64,000 nt of DNA from Bacteroidota bacterium (GTDB taxonomy: Bacteria; Bacteroidota; Rhodothermia; Rhodothermales; Rubricoccaceae), in assembly GCA_039821555.1 (NCBI GenBank), contig JBCBNX010000003.1, positions 124,001-188,000 of the forward strand. The letters run 5' to 3'. Below are positions 43,244 through 52,750 of the stretch, piece after piece. The translations under genes were made by a program, and so were the position numbers. The first letter of the stretch is position 1; the number at the start of each line of letters is the position of its first letter. The notes beneath the pieces are model-generated. The model saw nothing but the letters and a program-made list of their open reading frames with translations. It was not told the origin of the DNA and did not search any database.

Positions 43244-44194
43244 CTAGAGCAGTCCGCGCCCTTTCGCCCAGCCGCGGAAGCCGTCCACGAGCCCGTCGAA
43301 CGACTTGACGACGAAGAGCACGTCCTGGAGGTGCCACACGTCGTAGTCCTGGTGGATGATGCGGTGCGGGTCGAAGCCGTAGCGCGTGACCTCGTCGCCG
43401 AGGGCGTGGACGACCTCGCTGGCCGAGGACATGATGCCCGCGCCGAAGAGCCGCAGGCCCTCAGCCTGCTGGATGAGGCCGAACTCGACCGTGAACCAGT
43501 GGAAGCGCTCCAGGCTGACGCGGTCCTGGCCCTCGGCGTTGAGCGCGGCTTGGCCGAAGAGCTGGTAGAAATCCGCGAACGCGGGCTGCGTCAGCATCGG
43601 CATGTGGCCGAAGATGTCGTGGAAGAGGTCCGGCGCGGGCGTGTAGTCGAGTTCGTGCGGCTCGCGGATGTAGTCCGTCGACGGGAACTGCCGGTTGGCG
43701 AGCAGCTCGAAGAACTGACGTTCGTGGAGCAGGCCGGGGATGCGCGCCACCTGCCAGCCGGTCGCGGCTTCAAGCGACGCTGAGAGGTCGCGCAGGTGCG
43801 GGATGCCGTCGGCGTTGAGGCCGAGCGTCTCGACGCCTTCGAGGAACGCCTCGCCCGCGCGGCCGGGCAGCAGGTCCATCTGCCGCTCGAAGAGGAAGCG
43901 CCACGACTCCTGGTCGCGCTCGGGATAGATCGGCGGCTCGATGGCCGCGCCGAGCGGCGGCGGCTCGGTGAGCGTCTGCGGCACGCAGCGCGGGTCGATC
44001 TCGTCGGCGTTGGCCTTCTCGTAGGCGGAGAGCGGGCGCTCGTACTTCTGCGTGTACTTGGCTTTGTCGTTGAGCGGCATCGTGCCATCGACCGAGGCTG
44101 CCTCCTGGGAGATCGCCGGGGTCGCTTCGGCGATGGATCCATCGCCGGCCGTGAGTGCAAAGTCGGGGGAGGGCTGCGGAGCCTCGGTGCTCAT
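43244..44194 (-). CDS. phhA: Phenylalanine 4-monooxygenase (PhhA type)
   Basis: A tetrahydropterin- and iron-dependent aromatic amino acid hydroxylase converting phenylalanine to tyrosine. The protein has 316 residues from the ATG at 44194 (MSTEAPQPSPDF). The two iron-binding histidines are in HDIFGHMPML and the glutamate is in RFHWFTVEFGLIQ. Also seen are IPGLLHERQFFELLANRQFPSTDYIR and LFGAGIMSSASEV. An N-terminal 50 residues of acidic, low-complexity sequence precede the catalytic domain. The upstream extension to 44470 is Arg-rich and crosses the operator palindrome, so it is rejected. A palindrome 167 bases upstream may control it. Confidence 0.94.
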   Translation of the reverse strand: MSTEAPQPSPDFALTAGDGSIAEATPAISQEAASVDGTMPLNDKAKYTQKYERPLSAYEKANADEIDPRCVPQTLTEPPPLGAAIEPPIYPERDQESWRFLFERQMDLLPGRAGEAFLEGVETLGLNADGIPHLRDLSASLEAATGWQVARIPGLLHERQFFELLANRQFPSTDYIREPHELDYTPAPDLFHDIFGHMPMLTQPAFADFYQLFGQAALNAEGQDRVSLERFHWFTVEFGLIQQAEGLRLFGAGIMSSASEVVHALGDEVTRYGFDPHRIIHQDYDVWHLQDVLFVVKSFDGLVDGFRGWAKGRGLL

Positions 44195-44604
44195 GAGCGG
44201 ACGGGGAACGTGGAACGTGGAACGACGGGGGACCTGGCGCGGGGTCAACGTAACGCGGGGCGACGTAACTGCGGCCTCGCGGACATCCGCGCGCGGGTCA
44301 GGAACAACTGTGCTGCAAACACGCCGAGCCCGCAAGAGTTGCGCCGTATTTGCGCTTTTCGGAAGCGCTTCCAAGCTGCTGGTCTTAAGGTAGTAGCTTT
44401 GGCGCGCAGGTGCAATGGGGCAGATTCGTAGCCTACGGTTCGACAACCACAGTCCAGACCTGCGAGCCAACGCCTCGGCCCTGCTATCCCTGTGGGTGCG
44501 CGTGTCCCGGGTGCTTGTGTCTCCGTGTCCGTGCGTGCGGATCAGAGCAGGCTGCTCGACCGTCCCAGCCGGACCGTTTCTTCCCGCTTTGCCTCCGAAA
44601 CGCT
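44195..44604. other. Divergent intergenic region between phhA and DUF5996 gene
   Basis: A 410-base gap containing promoters for both neighbours. It holds the palindrome at 44361 and GTG-rich low-complexity sequence around 44490-44545. I see no RNA gene or supported frame. Confidence 0.5.
44361..44372. promoter_or_regulatory. Perfect palindrome GGAAGCGCTTCC upstream of phhA
   Basis: A 12-base perfect palindrome with a central CG, as in LacI-type operators. The flanks match the 11694 site: TCGGAAGCGCTTCCAAGCT here, CCGGAAGCGCTTCCGAAGCT there. It sits 167 bases upstream of phhA and 233 upstream of the divergent gene. Confidence 0.5.
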
Positions 44605-45543
44605 ATGCCGTGGCCTGCCCTACCCCTCGCCGATTGGGAACCGACCTACGCCACCCTCCACCGCTGGACGCAGATCGTGGGCAAGGTGCGTCTCGCGGCA
44701 ATGCCGTGGACCAACCACGCCTGGCACACGCCGCTCTACGTCACCCCGCGCGGGCTCTCGACGGGCCTCGTCCCGCACGACGCCGCTTCGTTCGAGTTGG
44801 CCTTCGACTTCGTCGACCACCGGCTGCACCTCACCACCGAAGACGGCCGCGCGGCCTCGTTCAACCTCCAGCCGATGGCGTCGCGCCCGATGTCAGTCGC
44901 GGCGTTCTGCGACCTGCTGACGCACCTCCTCGCCGCGCACGGCATCGATATGCCGATCTGGCCCGTGCCGGTCGAGATTCCCGGCGACGTGCTGCCGTTT
45001 GACGAGGACGAGGCCAACGCGGCCTACGACGCCGACGCCGCGCACCGCCACTGGCAGATCCTCGTGGCGAGCCACCGTGTGTTCACGCGCTTCCGCGCCC
45101 GGTTCATCGGCAAGTCGAGCCCGGTGCACTTCTTCTGGGGCGCGTTCGACCTCGCCCTCACGCGCTTCTCGGGGCGCACGGCCCCGGCCCACCCCGGCGG
45201 CGCGCCCAACTGCGCCGACTGGGTGATGGAGGAGGCCTACTCGCACGAGGTGTCCAGCGCGGGCTTCTGGGCAGGCGCGGGCCTCGGCGAACCGGCCTAC
45301 TACGCCTACGCCTACCCCGAGCCAGAGGGCTACCGCACCGCCGCCGTCCGACCAGAGGCCGCGTATTACCATGCTGACCTCGGCGAGTACGTCCTCCCCT
45401 ACGAAGCCGTCCGCACCGCCGACGACCCCGACGCGGCGCTCCTCGACTTTCTCCAGACTACCTACGAGGCCGCCGCCGACCTTGCCGACTGGGACCGCGC
45501 GGCCCTCGAACGCCCCGCGCTGCCAGCCCCGCACCGCGCCTGA
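44605..45543 (+). CDS. DUF5996 family protein
   Basis: A 312-residue cytoplasmic protein of the DUF5996 family, seen in WTQIVGKVRLAAMPWTNHAWHTPLYVT-like segments, then FELAFDFVDHRL, FFWGAFDLALTRFSGR and EAYSHEVSSAGFWAG. The aromatic and His residues are conserved in the family, but its function is unknown. The start at 44605 (MPWPALPLADW) fits the family; the frame further upstream is not family-like. It is divergent from phhA. Confidence 0.88.
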   Translation: MPWPALPLADWEPTYATLHRWTQIVGKVRLAAMPWTNHAWHTPLYVTPRGLSTGLVPHDAASFELAFDFVDHRLHLTTEDGRAASFNLQPMASRPMSVAAFCDLLTHLLAAHGIDMPIWPVPVEIPGDVLPFDEDEANAAYDADAAHRHWQILVASHRVFTRFRARFIGKSSPVHFFWGAFDLALTRFSGRTAPAHPGGAPNCADWVMEEAYSHEVSSAGFWAGAGLGEPAYYAYAYPEPEGYRTAAVRPEAAYYHADLGEYVLPYEAVRTADDPDAALLDFLQTTYEAAADLADWDRAALERPALPAPHRA

Positions 45544-45574
45544 CGATGCCCGAGCGCTGTAGCTAAGGCCGACC

Positions 45575-46975
45575 TCAGCGCGCCACCGTCACCCGCTGCG
45601 TTGCCGTGACCCCGCCGACGGTCGCCCGCACCACATAGACGCCCGGTGCGAGCGCGGCCGTGTCGACCGCAAGCGTGTGCACGCCCGCCGCACGGTGGCC
45701 CTCGGCCAGCACTGCCACCTCCCGTCCGAGCAGGTCCGTCACCACGACGCGCGCCTCGGCGGGCTGCACAAGCGTCAGCGGCACCGTCACCGTACTCCGC
45801 GTGGGATTCGGATACGGCAGGCCCAGCACCACCGCCTCACCGGGCGTTCCCACCGGCGTGTCCTCCGAGGCCACCACCACCCGCTCCACCGACCGCAGCA
45901 CCGCGCCCCGGCTCTCGTTGCCCGGCTCCCCCGTCGTGGCGAGCCACACCCGCTCCTCCGGCCCGATCGCGAGCGCCTGCGTGCGCAGAAACTCCTGTCC
46001 CACGAGCGCCATCCCGTCGAGCCGACCCCGCTCCGTCCACGTCCGGCCCCCGTCCACCGACGAGAACACCGCGCCGTCGGGCTCCCCCGGACGGATCGCC
46101 CACCACGTCCCGTCCGGTGCCTCCGTGACCGCCATCGGCGTGTCGCTGTCCGAGGGTACACGCCCCCGGAACGTCCAGGCCTGCCCGTCCTCGCTCACCC
46201 AGATGCCGCCGCGCGGGTTGCCGAAGTCCGGGGCGTTCGCCGTGGCACCCGTCACGAAGAGGTCGCGCGTGGGCGAGTAGATCACGTTCTCGGCGAAGAT
46301 GTTGCCGACGAAGTCGGACGCCTGCCAGGTGACGCCGCCGTCGAGCGAGAAGACGGCTCCGCTGACGCCGACGCCAACGACCGTGCCTACAGTGCGACGC
46401 TCGGACGAGACCGGAGCGTAGGCGAGGGTGCGGATGAAGACGCGGTCGAGGACGGAGGGCCCGGGGGCGTGGGGGGTCCAGGTGAGGCCGCCGTCGGTGG
46501 AGCGGGCGACCGTCTCACGCTCTGGGCTGACGGTGCGGTCGTCACCGTCGGTCAGGAAGGCCGCTCCACCGGGCGCGTCGGGGGGCAGTTCGACGAAGGT
46601 GTCGGCATCCGGGAATGCGTTCGTCCAGGTGTAGCCGCCGTCTGCTGAGCGCCCTAGATTTTGCGTAGCTGAGAACAGAATACCCTCGGTGGTGAGAAAC
46701 GTCGGCCCGTTGGTGAACCTCCCTTCGAAGCGGAGAGTCCAGGAGCCGCTGTAGGGATGGGTGAGGTCGAAGACTCCGCCGTCGGCGACGACTAGAAGGG
46801 TGGAGTCTGAGAAGAAGAGCAGGTTGCTAAATTTTAGCGCATCGTTGTCATACTCGGTCTGAGCGACGACCTCGAACGTGAGCGCAGCTTCCTGGGCGGT
46901 GCTCGGAGGGGGGACGACGAGCACGCTCAGCGCCAGGCAGAGGGCACGAGCGGCGGGTCTCAGGGGAAGGCACAT
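45575..46975 (-). CDS. Secreted BNR/sialidase-like propeller protein with T9SS sorting domain
   Basis: A 466-residue protein starting with a signal peptide (ALCLALSVLVVPPPSTAQ). The body has at least four Asp-box (BNR) repeats of the form SxDGGxTW, as in sialidases and exo-alpha-propellers (RSADGGYTW, RSTDGGLTW, FSLDGGVTW, SSVDGGRTW). Catalytic sialidase arginines are not identifiable, so an enzymatic role is unproven. The C-terminal 80 residues are a T9SS CTD (LPYPNPTRS, VVTDLLGREVAVL, YVVRATVGGVTATQRVTVAR). It is surface-exposed or secreted through SprA. Its gene lies after the DUF5996 gene in convergent orientation, 31 bases apart. Confidence 0.92.
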   Translation of the reverse strand: MCLPLRPAARALCLALSVLVVPPPSTAQEAALTFEVVAQTEYDNDALKFSNLLFFSDSTLLVVADGGVFDLTHPYSGSWTLRFEGRFTNGPTFLTTEGILFSATQNLGRSADGGYTWTNAFPDADTFVELPPDAPGGAAFLTDGDDRTVSPERETVARSTDGGLTWTPHAPGPSVLDRVFIRTLAYAPVSSERRTVGTVVGVGVSGAVFSLDGGVTWQASDFVGNIFAENVIYSPTRDLFVTGATANAPDFGNPRGGIWVSEDGQAWTFRGRVPSDSDTPMAVTEAPDGTWWAIRPGEPDGAVFSSVDGGRTWTERGRLDGMALVGQEFLRTQALAIGPEERVWLATTGEPGNESRGAVLRSVERVVVASEDTPVGTPGEAVVLGLPYPNPTRSTVTVPLTLVQPAEARVVVTDLLGREVAVLAEGHRAAGVHTLAVDTAALAPGVYVVRATVGGVTATQRVTVAR

Positions 46976-47111
46976 AGCGTGGATGCGTCAGCAGAGTCGA
47001 AGAGCCAACCGGTCAGTAGGCAGGGGACCTACACAAGAAACGGACCGGTGGAATAGGCAGCAGCGCAACCCTCACACCGGAGGGCTGCGCCACGCCAAGA
47101 ACGGTGGTAGT

Positions 47112-49688
47112 TCAGCGTGCGACCGTGAGCCGCTGCGTCGAAGCGACCCCGTCCACGCTCGCCCGCACCACGTAGGTGCCTGCGGCCAGTGCCGAGGCGT
47201 CGAGCGCGAGCAGGTGCCCCCCGGCGGAGAGCCTGCCCTCAGCCAGACGCGCTACCTCGCGGCCCAGCAGGTCATAGACCACCACCCGGACCTCTGCCTC
47301 GTCACGCAGCACCAACGGCACGGTTGCGCCACCACTCGACGGGTTCGGGTACGCTGCTCCCAACACGAATGCCTCCACAGGTGCACGCGCCGAGATGACC
47401 GGGACGGTCTCCGACCCCTCTTTGCGAAGACCTCCCGCTTCGTCACGGTACGCCCTCAGGTCCGTGTCGACAGCCTCAGCGACGAGTTCGGTCACCTCGC
47501 CCTCCGGCCAAACTGTGCGTACGCCCGCGAGTGCCGCCTCTGCCGCCTCCACGTCGCCAGCGTCGATAGCGAGAAAGGCGAGCGTCGCGTAGGCGTGTCC
47601 AGCTAGCTCGACGTGGTCACTGCGCTCGCTCCGGGCATACTCCTCCGCGATGGAGGTCGCCACGCTGCGGGCGTCGTCTGAGCGCCCCTCGGCCAAGCGC
47701 AGTTCGGCGAGCGCCGTGAGGGCGTAGGGCCGGTGCTCGGCCCGCTGGCTCTGTGCCGAGAGGAACACATCGAGGCCTGCCGCGCTGCCTGAGCGTACAC
47801 CTCCAGCGATGGCGAGGTAGGCTAGTTCAGCGTCGCGCTCCGTCTCTGCCTCATTCACCGCAGCGATGAGCAGCCCAAGCGTCTCGCCCGCGCTCTGCTG
47901 ACGAGCATACCAGCGTCGAGCGTCCATGCCCTCGGGCGGACCCGATGGAGCAAACGTCGGCGTGTCGGGATCGACTGTGCTCGGGGAGCCGCCCGTGCGT
48001 GCTGCCGCGAGGTATCCAGTGGGAGCATCGCCCGTCACCTCATTCAGCGGGGCGCATCCTGTCTGCCCAGCACTCGTGAGAAAGGGCGTGCCATCAAAGG
48101 TGCCGCCGTTAGTAGTGGTGATGTACGTGAGGCTCGGTCCAGAGGACACCCCCCAGTAGTTGCACTCGGCGATGATGTCACCGCTATCCGCGAAGGCGTG
48201 GAGTTGGCTGCCAGTACGCAGGAACGAGTTCTGGAAGTACTGGCCTGCTAAGAAGCCTGCGTCGAGGTAGCCGCCGTTCCGAGCTTTGAGCGTGCCATCC
48301 GCGTTGTCTTCAAGGACGTTGTTTTCGCCGGAGACAAATTGTCCAGGCAGACCGAAGCGGATGTTGCTCGCGAGCGTGCCCTCGGCTCCATACTCGCCGC
48401 TGCCCGTGATCTCCGAGTCAGCGAGGTAGATATCGCTCTTGTAGGCAAGAAGACCTGCATCCCCACTACGGGTGATCTCTGCTTCGCCAAGGTAGACCTC
48501 TACTCCGCTCGCCGCATGGATGCCGAGAGTGCCGCTGTTGTCGATTTTTGTATCGGCTCCAAGGGGAGGGCTCGTACTCTCCTTGAAGTTGACTACAGTT
48601 CCTGCCCCTGAAGCGTAGATGCCGCGAGAGCCCGCGTTGAGGATTTGCGAGTCGAAGAGGTCCACCGTGGCCTTGCGAACGCGCAGGGCGATGCCCGTCG
48701 TCTCTTCGATGGTGCTCGCTTCGATGGTGCCCGACGAGCCGGTGCGGAAGTAGATGCCGTTCCAGCCCTGGTTGGCGAAAGGCCCTCCCTCCGTGAACGT
48801 CACATCCTCCGCCCGCAGCCGCTGTTCGATCTCGAGCGCTTTCCCTGGCTGAAAAGCCAGGACCGGCGATGTGGTGGGCGTCGGCACGGAGCTATGCAGT
48901 GGGAACTTGAAGTCCCAGTTGAACCCTACGGGGTTAACAACATCGCCAGCGAATGTATATCGCCCACCGAAGGGATACCCTCGACCCGTCGAGATGAAGT
49001 AGATACTCTGGGCGCAGGTATCCGTTGCCCCGTTGCTTGCCAAGAGCGCACACAGCGTAGGCGTGTCGTAGGGTAGCACCCAATCGTCGCCGAGCAGATC
49101 GCTGATGGACGCCTTGGTGCCGAACGCCTGGTTGAAGAGCTTTGGATAGGTTGTAGGCAGATGGTGGACGCGGGCAGGCGTCGAGCCGTTTGCGGCCTGG
49201 TAGACAAAATAGCCATCCGCCATGGCTAGGGTGTCCTGCTGCGCGTTTTGGTCCCAGAAACCATCCTGGCATCCAGTCGCGTAGGTAAACTCGGCGATCG
49301 TACCGCTTCCACTCTGGGTTACGAAGTTTCCAGACAGATCGAATGCGCCCTGCACGAACTCGATCAGATAGGGTCCGCTGTTCGAGAATGGAAAGTCTGC
49401 ATTCGCATCGAAACATTGGTCTCCAACTTGGAAACGGACCTCACAGTCACCATAGCCGTCCGTGGTGTTGATGTAGGGGCCGTAGGTACCCACGTTCTGG
49501 CCGTTCGAATCGACAGCCGCAGACGTGACGCGGATGGACACTTGGTCGGTGGACTCGTTCTTGAAGGCAATCTCGATGTCCGTGAAGTTGACACTACCCC
49601 CGCAGATCTTACTGGGCCATTGTGCTGAAGCATTGCCCGCAGGCCAGAAACATGCGATCAGGCATGCAGCGACTAAAGAGCCATGCAC
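47112..49688 (-). CDS. Secreted right-handed beta-helix protein with T9SS sorting domain
   Basis: An 858-residue protein with signal peptide (MHGSLVAACLIACFWPAGNASAQ). Residues about 25-270 form a domain with cysteines that I do not recognise. About 300-530 is a right-handed parallel beta-helix (IEASTIEETTGIALRV, SQILNAGSRGIYASG, SEITGSGEYGAEG), as in pectin-lyase folds. About 590-760 is helical and TPR-like (LAYLAIAGGVRSGSA, ALTALAELRLAEGRSDDARS). The end is a T9SS CTD (YPNPSSGG, VVVYDLLGREVARLAEG, YVVRASVDGVASTQRLTVAR). The bases before 49688 are distinctly AT-rich. Confidence 0.9.
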   Translation of the reverse strand: MHGSLVAACLIACFWPAGNASAQWPSKICGGSVNFTDIEIAFKNESTDQVSIRVTSAAVDSNGQNVGTYGPYINTTDGYGDCEVRFQVGDQCFDANADFPFSNSGPYLIEFVQGAFDLSGNFVTQSGSGTIAEFTYATGCQDGFWDQNAQQDTLAMADGYFVYQAANGSTPARVHHLPTTYPKLFNQAFGTKASISDLLGDDWVLPYDTPTLCALLASNGATDTCAQSIYFISTGRGYPFGGRYTFAGDVVNPVGFNWDFKFPLHSSVPTPTTSPVLAFQPGKALEIEQRLRAEDVTFTEGGPFANQGWNGIYFRTGSSGTIEASTIEETTGIALRVRKATVDLFDSQILNAGSRGIYASGAGTVVNFKESTSPPLGADTKIDNSGTLGIHAASGVEVYLGEAEITRSGDAGLLAYKSDIYLADSEITGSGEYGAEGTLASNIRFGLPGQFVSGENNVLEDNADGTLKARNGGYLDAGFLAGQYFQNSFLRTGSQLHAFADSGDIIAECNYWGVSSGPSLTYITTTNGGTFDGTPFLTSAGQTGCAPLNEVTGDAPTGYLAAARTGGSPSTVDPDTPTFAPSGPPEGMDARRWYARQQSAGETLGLLIAAVNEAETERDAELAYLAIAGGVRSGSAAGLDVFLSAQSQRAEHRPYALTALAELRLAEGRSDDARSVATSIAEEYARSERSDHVELAGHAYATLAFLAIDAGDVEAAEAALAGVRTVWPEGEVTELVAEAVDTDLRAYRDEAGGLRKEGSETVPVISARAPVEAFVLGAAYPNPSSGGATVPLVLRDEAEVRVVVYDLLGREVARLAEGRLSAGGHLLALDASALAAGTYVVRASVDGVASTQRLTVAR

Positions 49689-49944
49689 CAGTCTAAGTCT
49701 TAGAGAGAGAGGGACGTAAACCCATAGCAGACTTCAGAGTAACGAGAAAGAAGACGAATTGAATGGGGTTACTTCAGAGTATAGAAGGCCTGGTCGATAT
49801 CCAATTTCTACACAATTAGTAACAATAGATACATAACGTCCTAATCATTCATCGTCGCCTGTTTTCACGTGCTACCACCAGTGTGCTCTCGTCTTTTCGG
49901 TCGCCCGCGTATCCCTCAGTGCAACGTGCGAGGACCCGGCTCCC
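49689..49944. promoter_or_regulatory. AT-rich promoter region with an 11-base direct repeat
   Basis: The 256 bases are much more AT-rich than their surroundings. ACTTCAGAGTA occurs twice, at 49731-49741 and 49771-49781, exactly 40 bases apart (about four helical turns), which suits a pair of activator sites for the beta-helix gene. No small gene is supported. Confidence 0.4.
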
Positions 49945-51474
49945 CTAGCCGACGAACTGCTGGTAGTGCGTCCAGCGCTCCAGGATGTGCGCCACGTAGG
50001 TGACGGGTTCGAGGCCGCGCGCGAAGCCGTACTTCACCACCGGGTCCGTGTAGACGGCGCGCTTCGACTTCTGGAGCAGCCAGTAGGCCACGTCCTCCCA
50101 GCGGTCGGGGTCGTCGCCGTGCTTGACGGCGAGGCGGCGGGCGTCCTCCACGTGCCCGTGCCCGGTGTTGTACGACGCGAGCACGAACTTCAGCCGCTCC
50201 TGCGGGTCGGCAATCTCGCCGTCCCAGTAGGTTTGCAGCCACGCGAGGAAGCGCACGGCGGCGGCCACGTTGTCGGCGGGGTCGTTGGGGTCCGTGACGC
50301 CGAACTCCCGGCCGGTCGCGGGCATGAGTTGGAGCAGCCCCTGCGCCCCCGCCCACGAGCGGGCGTTCGGACGAAAGCGCGACTCCTGGTAGGCCTGCGC
50401 CGCCAAGAGCCGCCAGTCCCAGCCGATCGTGTCGGCGTGCGTCTGGAAGAGCGCGTCGTAGTCCGAGAGCGTGCCCGTCTCGCCGGTGAGGTAGGTACTG
50501 GCGATGCGCTCGCGGTAGCCGCGCCGGTCGACGAAGTAGCGGCGGTAGGTTGTGTTCCAGAACGCCGAGGCGCGCTCGCCGACGATCCAGGCGTCGAGCG
50601 CCGCGCGGAGGGCGGGCGCGTTGGCGCGGACGCCCCAGGCCACGGCGTGCGGCTCGCCCAGCGACGGACGCACGACGAGGTTGGCGTACTTGCTCTCCGA
50701 GAGCCGCCCGACGTTCTCCGGGCTCACGGCGAAGTCGAGGCGCGCGGCGGCCACGCGGCGGATCAGCTCCTCGGTCGAGGTGTCCACCTCCACGACCTCG
50801 ATGTCGCCCGAGATCGTGTCGGCGAGTTCCACGAGGTCGTCCACGAACGGCGAGGCCTCGGGGACGGCGACCTCCTCGTTGGCCAGTTCCCGCGGGGCCT
50901 GCACGAGCCGCGCGCGCAGTTCGACGGAGTCCGGTGGGTAGGCGTCTGCGAGCGAGTCTGCCAACGTGGCGAGCGCGAGGCTGTCGAGCGCGTCGACGAC
51001 CGGGCCACCGGCGTCGGCATCGGGCGGCCCGTCGCGCTGGACGAGGACGGGCTGGGTCTCGTAGAGCGCGCGGCTGTAGCGCACGAACGCCGAGTCGGCC
51101 GCGTCGGGGATGAGGCGCCCCGCCGCGATGTCGCCCTCGCCGCGCAGCAGGTGCACGAGCAGGCTGTCGCGCGGCACGAGGCGCATCTGGAGCGTCAGCC
51201 CCTCGTCCTCGGCGAAGCGGCGCAGGAGGTCGTACTCGTAGCCCATCGGCTGGCCACGGTAGAGGAAGTACGACGTCGAGTTGTAGGTCGTGAGCACGGT
51301 CAGCGTGTCGCCCGCGCGGATCGCGTCGAGGTCGCGCTCGATGGGATCAGGAAGCGGCAGACTGGCGGGCGGCGCGTCGGCGGCATTCGGCTCGCTGGAC
51401 GCCAGCACGACCACCCAGAGGAAGAGGGGCACGAGCAGGACCGCGACATAGCGCTTGCGGATAGACGACAGCAT
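49945..51474 (-). CDS. mltF: MltF-like lytic transglycosylase with solute-binding domain
   Basis: A 509-residue periplasmic protein. An N-terminal hydrophobic segment (VAVLLVPLFLWVVVLASS) exports or anchors it. Residues about 55-300 are a family 3 solute-binding-type domain (LTVLTTYNSTSYFLYRGQPMGYEYDLLRRFAEDEGL). Residues about 330-480 are the SLT transglycosylase domain with the catalytic Glu in YQESRF, then AQGLLQLMPATG and LASYNTGHGHVEDA. This order is that of MltF, which cleaves peptidoglycan and is regulated through its binding domain. Length matches. The binding ligand is not known here. Confidence 0.92.
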   Translation of the reverse strand: MLSSIRKRYVAVLLVPLFLWVVVLASSEPNAADAPPASLPLPDPIERDLDAIRAGDTLTVLTTYNSTSYFLYRGQPMGYEYDLLRRFAEDEGLTLQMRLVPRDSLLVHLLRGEGDIAAGRLIPDAADSAFVRYSRALYETQPVLVQRDGPPDADAGGPVVDALDSLALATLADSLADAYPPDSVELRARLVQAPRELANEEVAVPEASPFVDDLVELADTISGDIEVVEVDTSTEELIRRVAAARLDFAVSPENVGRLSESKYANLVVRPSLGEPHAVAWGVRANAPALRAALDAWIVGERASAFWNTTYRRYFVDRRGYRERIASTYLTGETGTLSDYDALFQTHADTIGWDWRLLAAQAYQESRFRPNARSWAGAQGLLQLMPATGREFGVTDPNDPADNVAAAVRFLAWLQTYWDGEIADPQERLKFVLASYNTGHGHVEDARRLAVKHGDDPDRWEDVAYWLLQKSKRAVYTDPVVKYGFARGLEPVTYVAHILERWTHYQQFVG

Positions 51475-51643
51475 GGACGACTCTTCGCCGGACGAATTCT
51501 TGTTTGCACGATTTCTTGGGCACCTTGGACGGGGGACGGGCGTGGCAGGGTCCTCGGCACAGGCCCAGCCCCCGCATATCCTAGCGGCTTTTCTCTAGCC
51601 TCTACGCTCCCTTCACCTGCTTCACCTGAGTGCCCCCACTCAC

Positions 51644-52579
51644 GTGCCCCTCGCCCACGTGCGCGTCTCCTACCACCCCGACTACTTCGTCCCGCTCCGG
51701 CCGCGCCACCCCTTCCCGATGGCGAAATTCCCGGCGTTGCATGAGATCGTCCTCCGCGAGGGCCTCATCGCCCCCGCCGACGTGATTGCGCCGCGCGAGG
51801 CCGATTGGTCGGACCTGCTGCTCGTCCACACGCAGTCCTACCTCGACGCGCTCGCGGCCGGGCAGCAGTCGAAGCAGGAGGAGCGACGGATGGGGCTCCC
51901 GTGGTCGCCCGCGCTCGTGCGCCGGAGCCGCCTCGCCGTGCAGGGCACGATCAACGCGGCGCTGATGGCGCTGCACGACGGCGTCGCGGGCAACCTCGCG
52001 GGCGGCACGCACCACGCGATGCCGGGCCATGCCGAGGGCTTCTGCGTGCTCAACGACGTGGCCGTGGCGCTGCGCGTCGCCAAGCGCTCCGGCTGGATCC
52101 GCCGCGCGCTCGTCGTCGACCTCGACGTGCACCAGGGCAACGGCAACGCGGCGTTCTTCGCCGACGACCCGAGCGTCTACACCTTCTCGGTGCACGGCGC
52201 GAAGAACTACCCCTTCCGCAAGCCGCCCTCGTCCTGCGACGTGCCCCTCCCCGACGGCACCGACGACGCCGCCTACCTCGACACGCTGCGCCACCACCTC
52301 CCGGAGGTGCTCGCCGAGGCCGCCCCCGATCTGGTCGTCTACCTCGGCGGCGTGGACGTGCTCGACGGGGACCGCTTCGGGCGGCTCGCCCTCACCCGCG
52401 ACGGCCTCGCCCGCCGCGACCGCTACGTCTGCGAAACCGTACGCGCCGCCGAACTCCCGCTGTGCCTGCTGCTCTCGGGCGGCTACGCCGAGACGCCCGC
52501 CGCCACCGCCGACCTCCACGCGACGATGTACCGCGAGGCCGTGCGGGCCTTTGAGACGGCGGTGCCCGCCGCGTCGTGA
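51644..52579 (+). CDS. Histone deacetylase / acetoin utilisation family protein
   Basis: A 311-residue deacetylase-fold protein from a GTG start at 51644. Motifs are GGTHHAMPGHAEGFCVLND (tandem His and substrate loop), VVDLDVHQGNGNAAFF (zinc-binding Asp and His), and YLGGVDVLDGDRFGRLALT (second zinc Asp). Bacterial members deacetylate polyamines, acetoin-linked proteins or unknown substrates. The YHPDYFVPLRPRHPFPMAKF start is typical of the class IV-like bacterial group. It stands alone, divergent from mltF. Confidence 0.9.
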   Translation: MPLAHVRVSYHPDYFVPLRPRHPFPMAKFPALHEIVLREGLIAPADVIAPREADWSDLLLVHTQSYLDALAAGQQSKQEERRMGLPWSPALVRRSRLAVQGTINAALMALHDGVAGNLAGGTHHAMPGHAEGFCVLNDVAVALRVAKRSGWIRRALVVDLDVHQGNGNAAFFADDPSVYTFSVHGAKNYPFRKPPSSCDVPLPDGTDDAAYLDTLRHHLPEVLAEAAPDLVVYLGGVDVLDGDRFGRLALTRDGLARRDRYVCETVRAAELPLCLLLSGGYAETPAATADLHATMYREAVRAFETAVPAAS

Positions 52580-52750
52580 CCTAGACGTTTTCTATGGTTT
52601 AGCAGGCCTACGTGTCCACGGTTCGCCTGCTTCTTGCCGCCGTATTGCAACGGCGCGGCGAGTTGGTGCTGCTTTCGACTGAGGCTTGAGGCACTTGGCT
52701 ATGGCATCGGCCCTGTTTCTCGGTCATCGGCCCTGTTCGCTCGCCCTCCC

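Noticed and set aside
44415..44470. A possible tRNA-like GGTTCGACAACC sequence near 44439
   Set aside because: No cloverleaf stems could be built around it.
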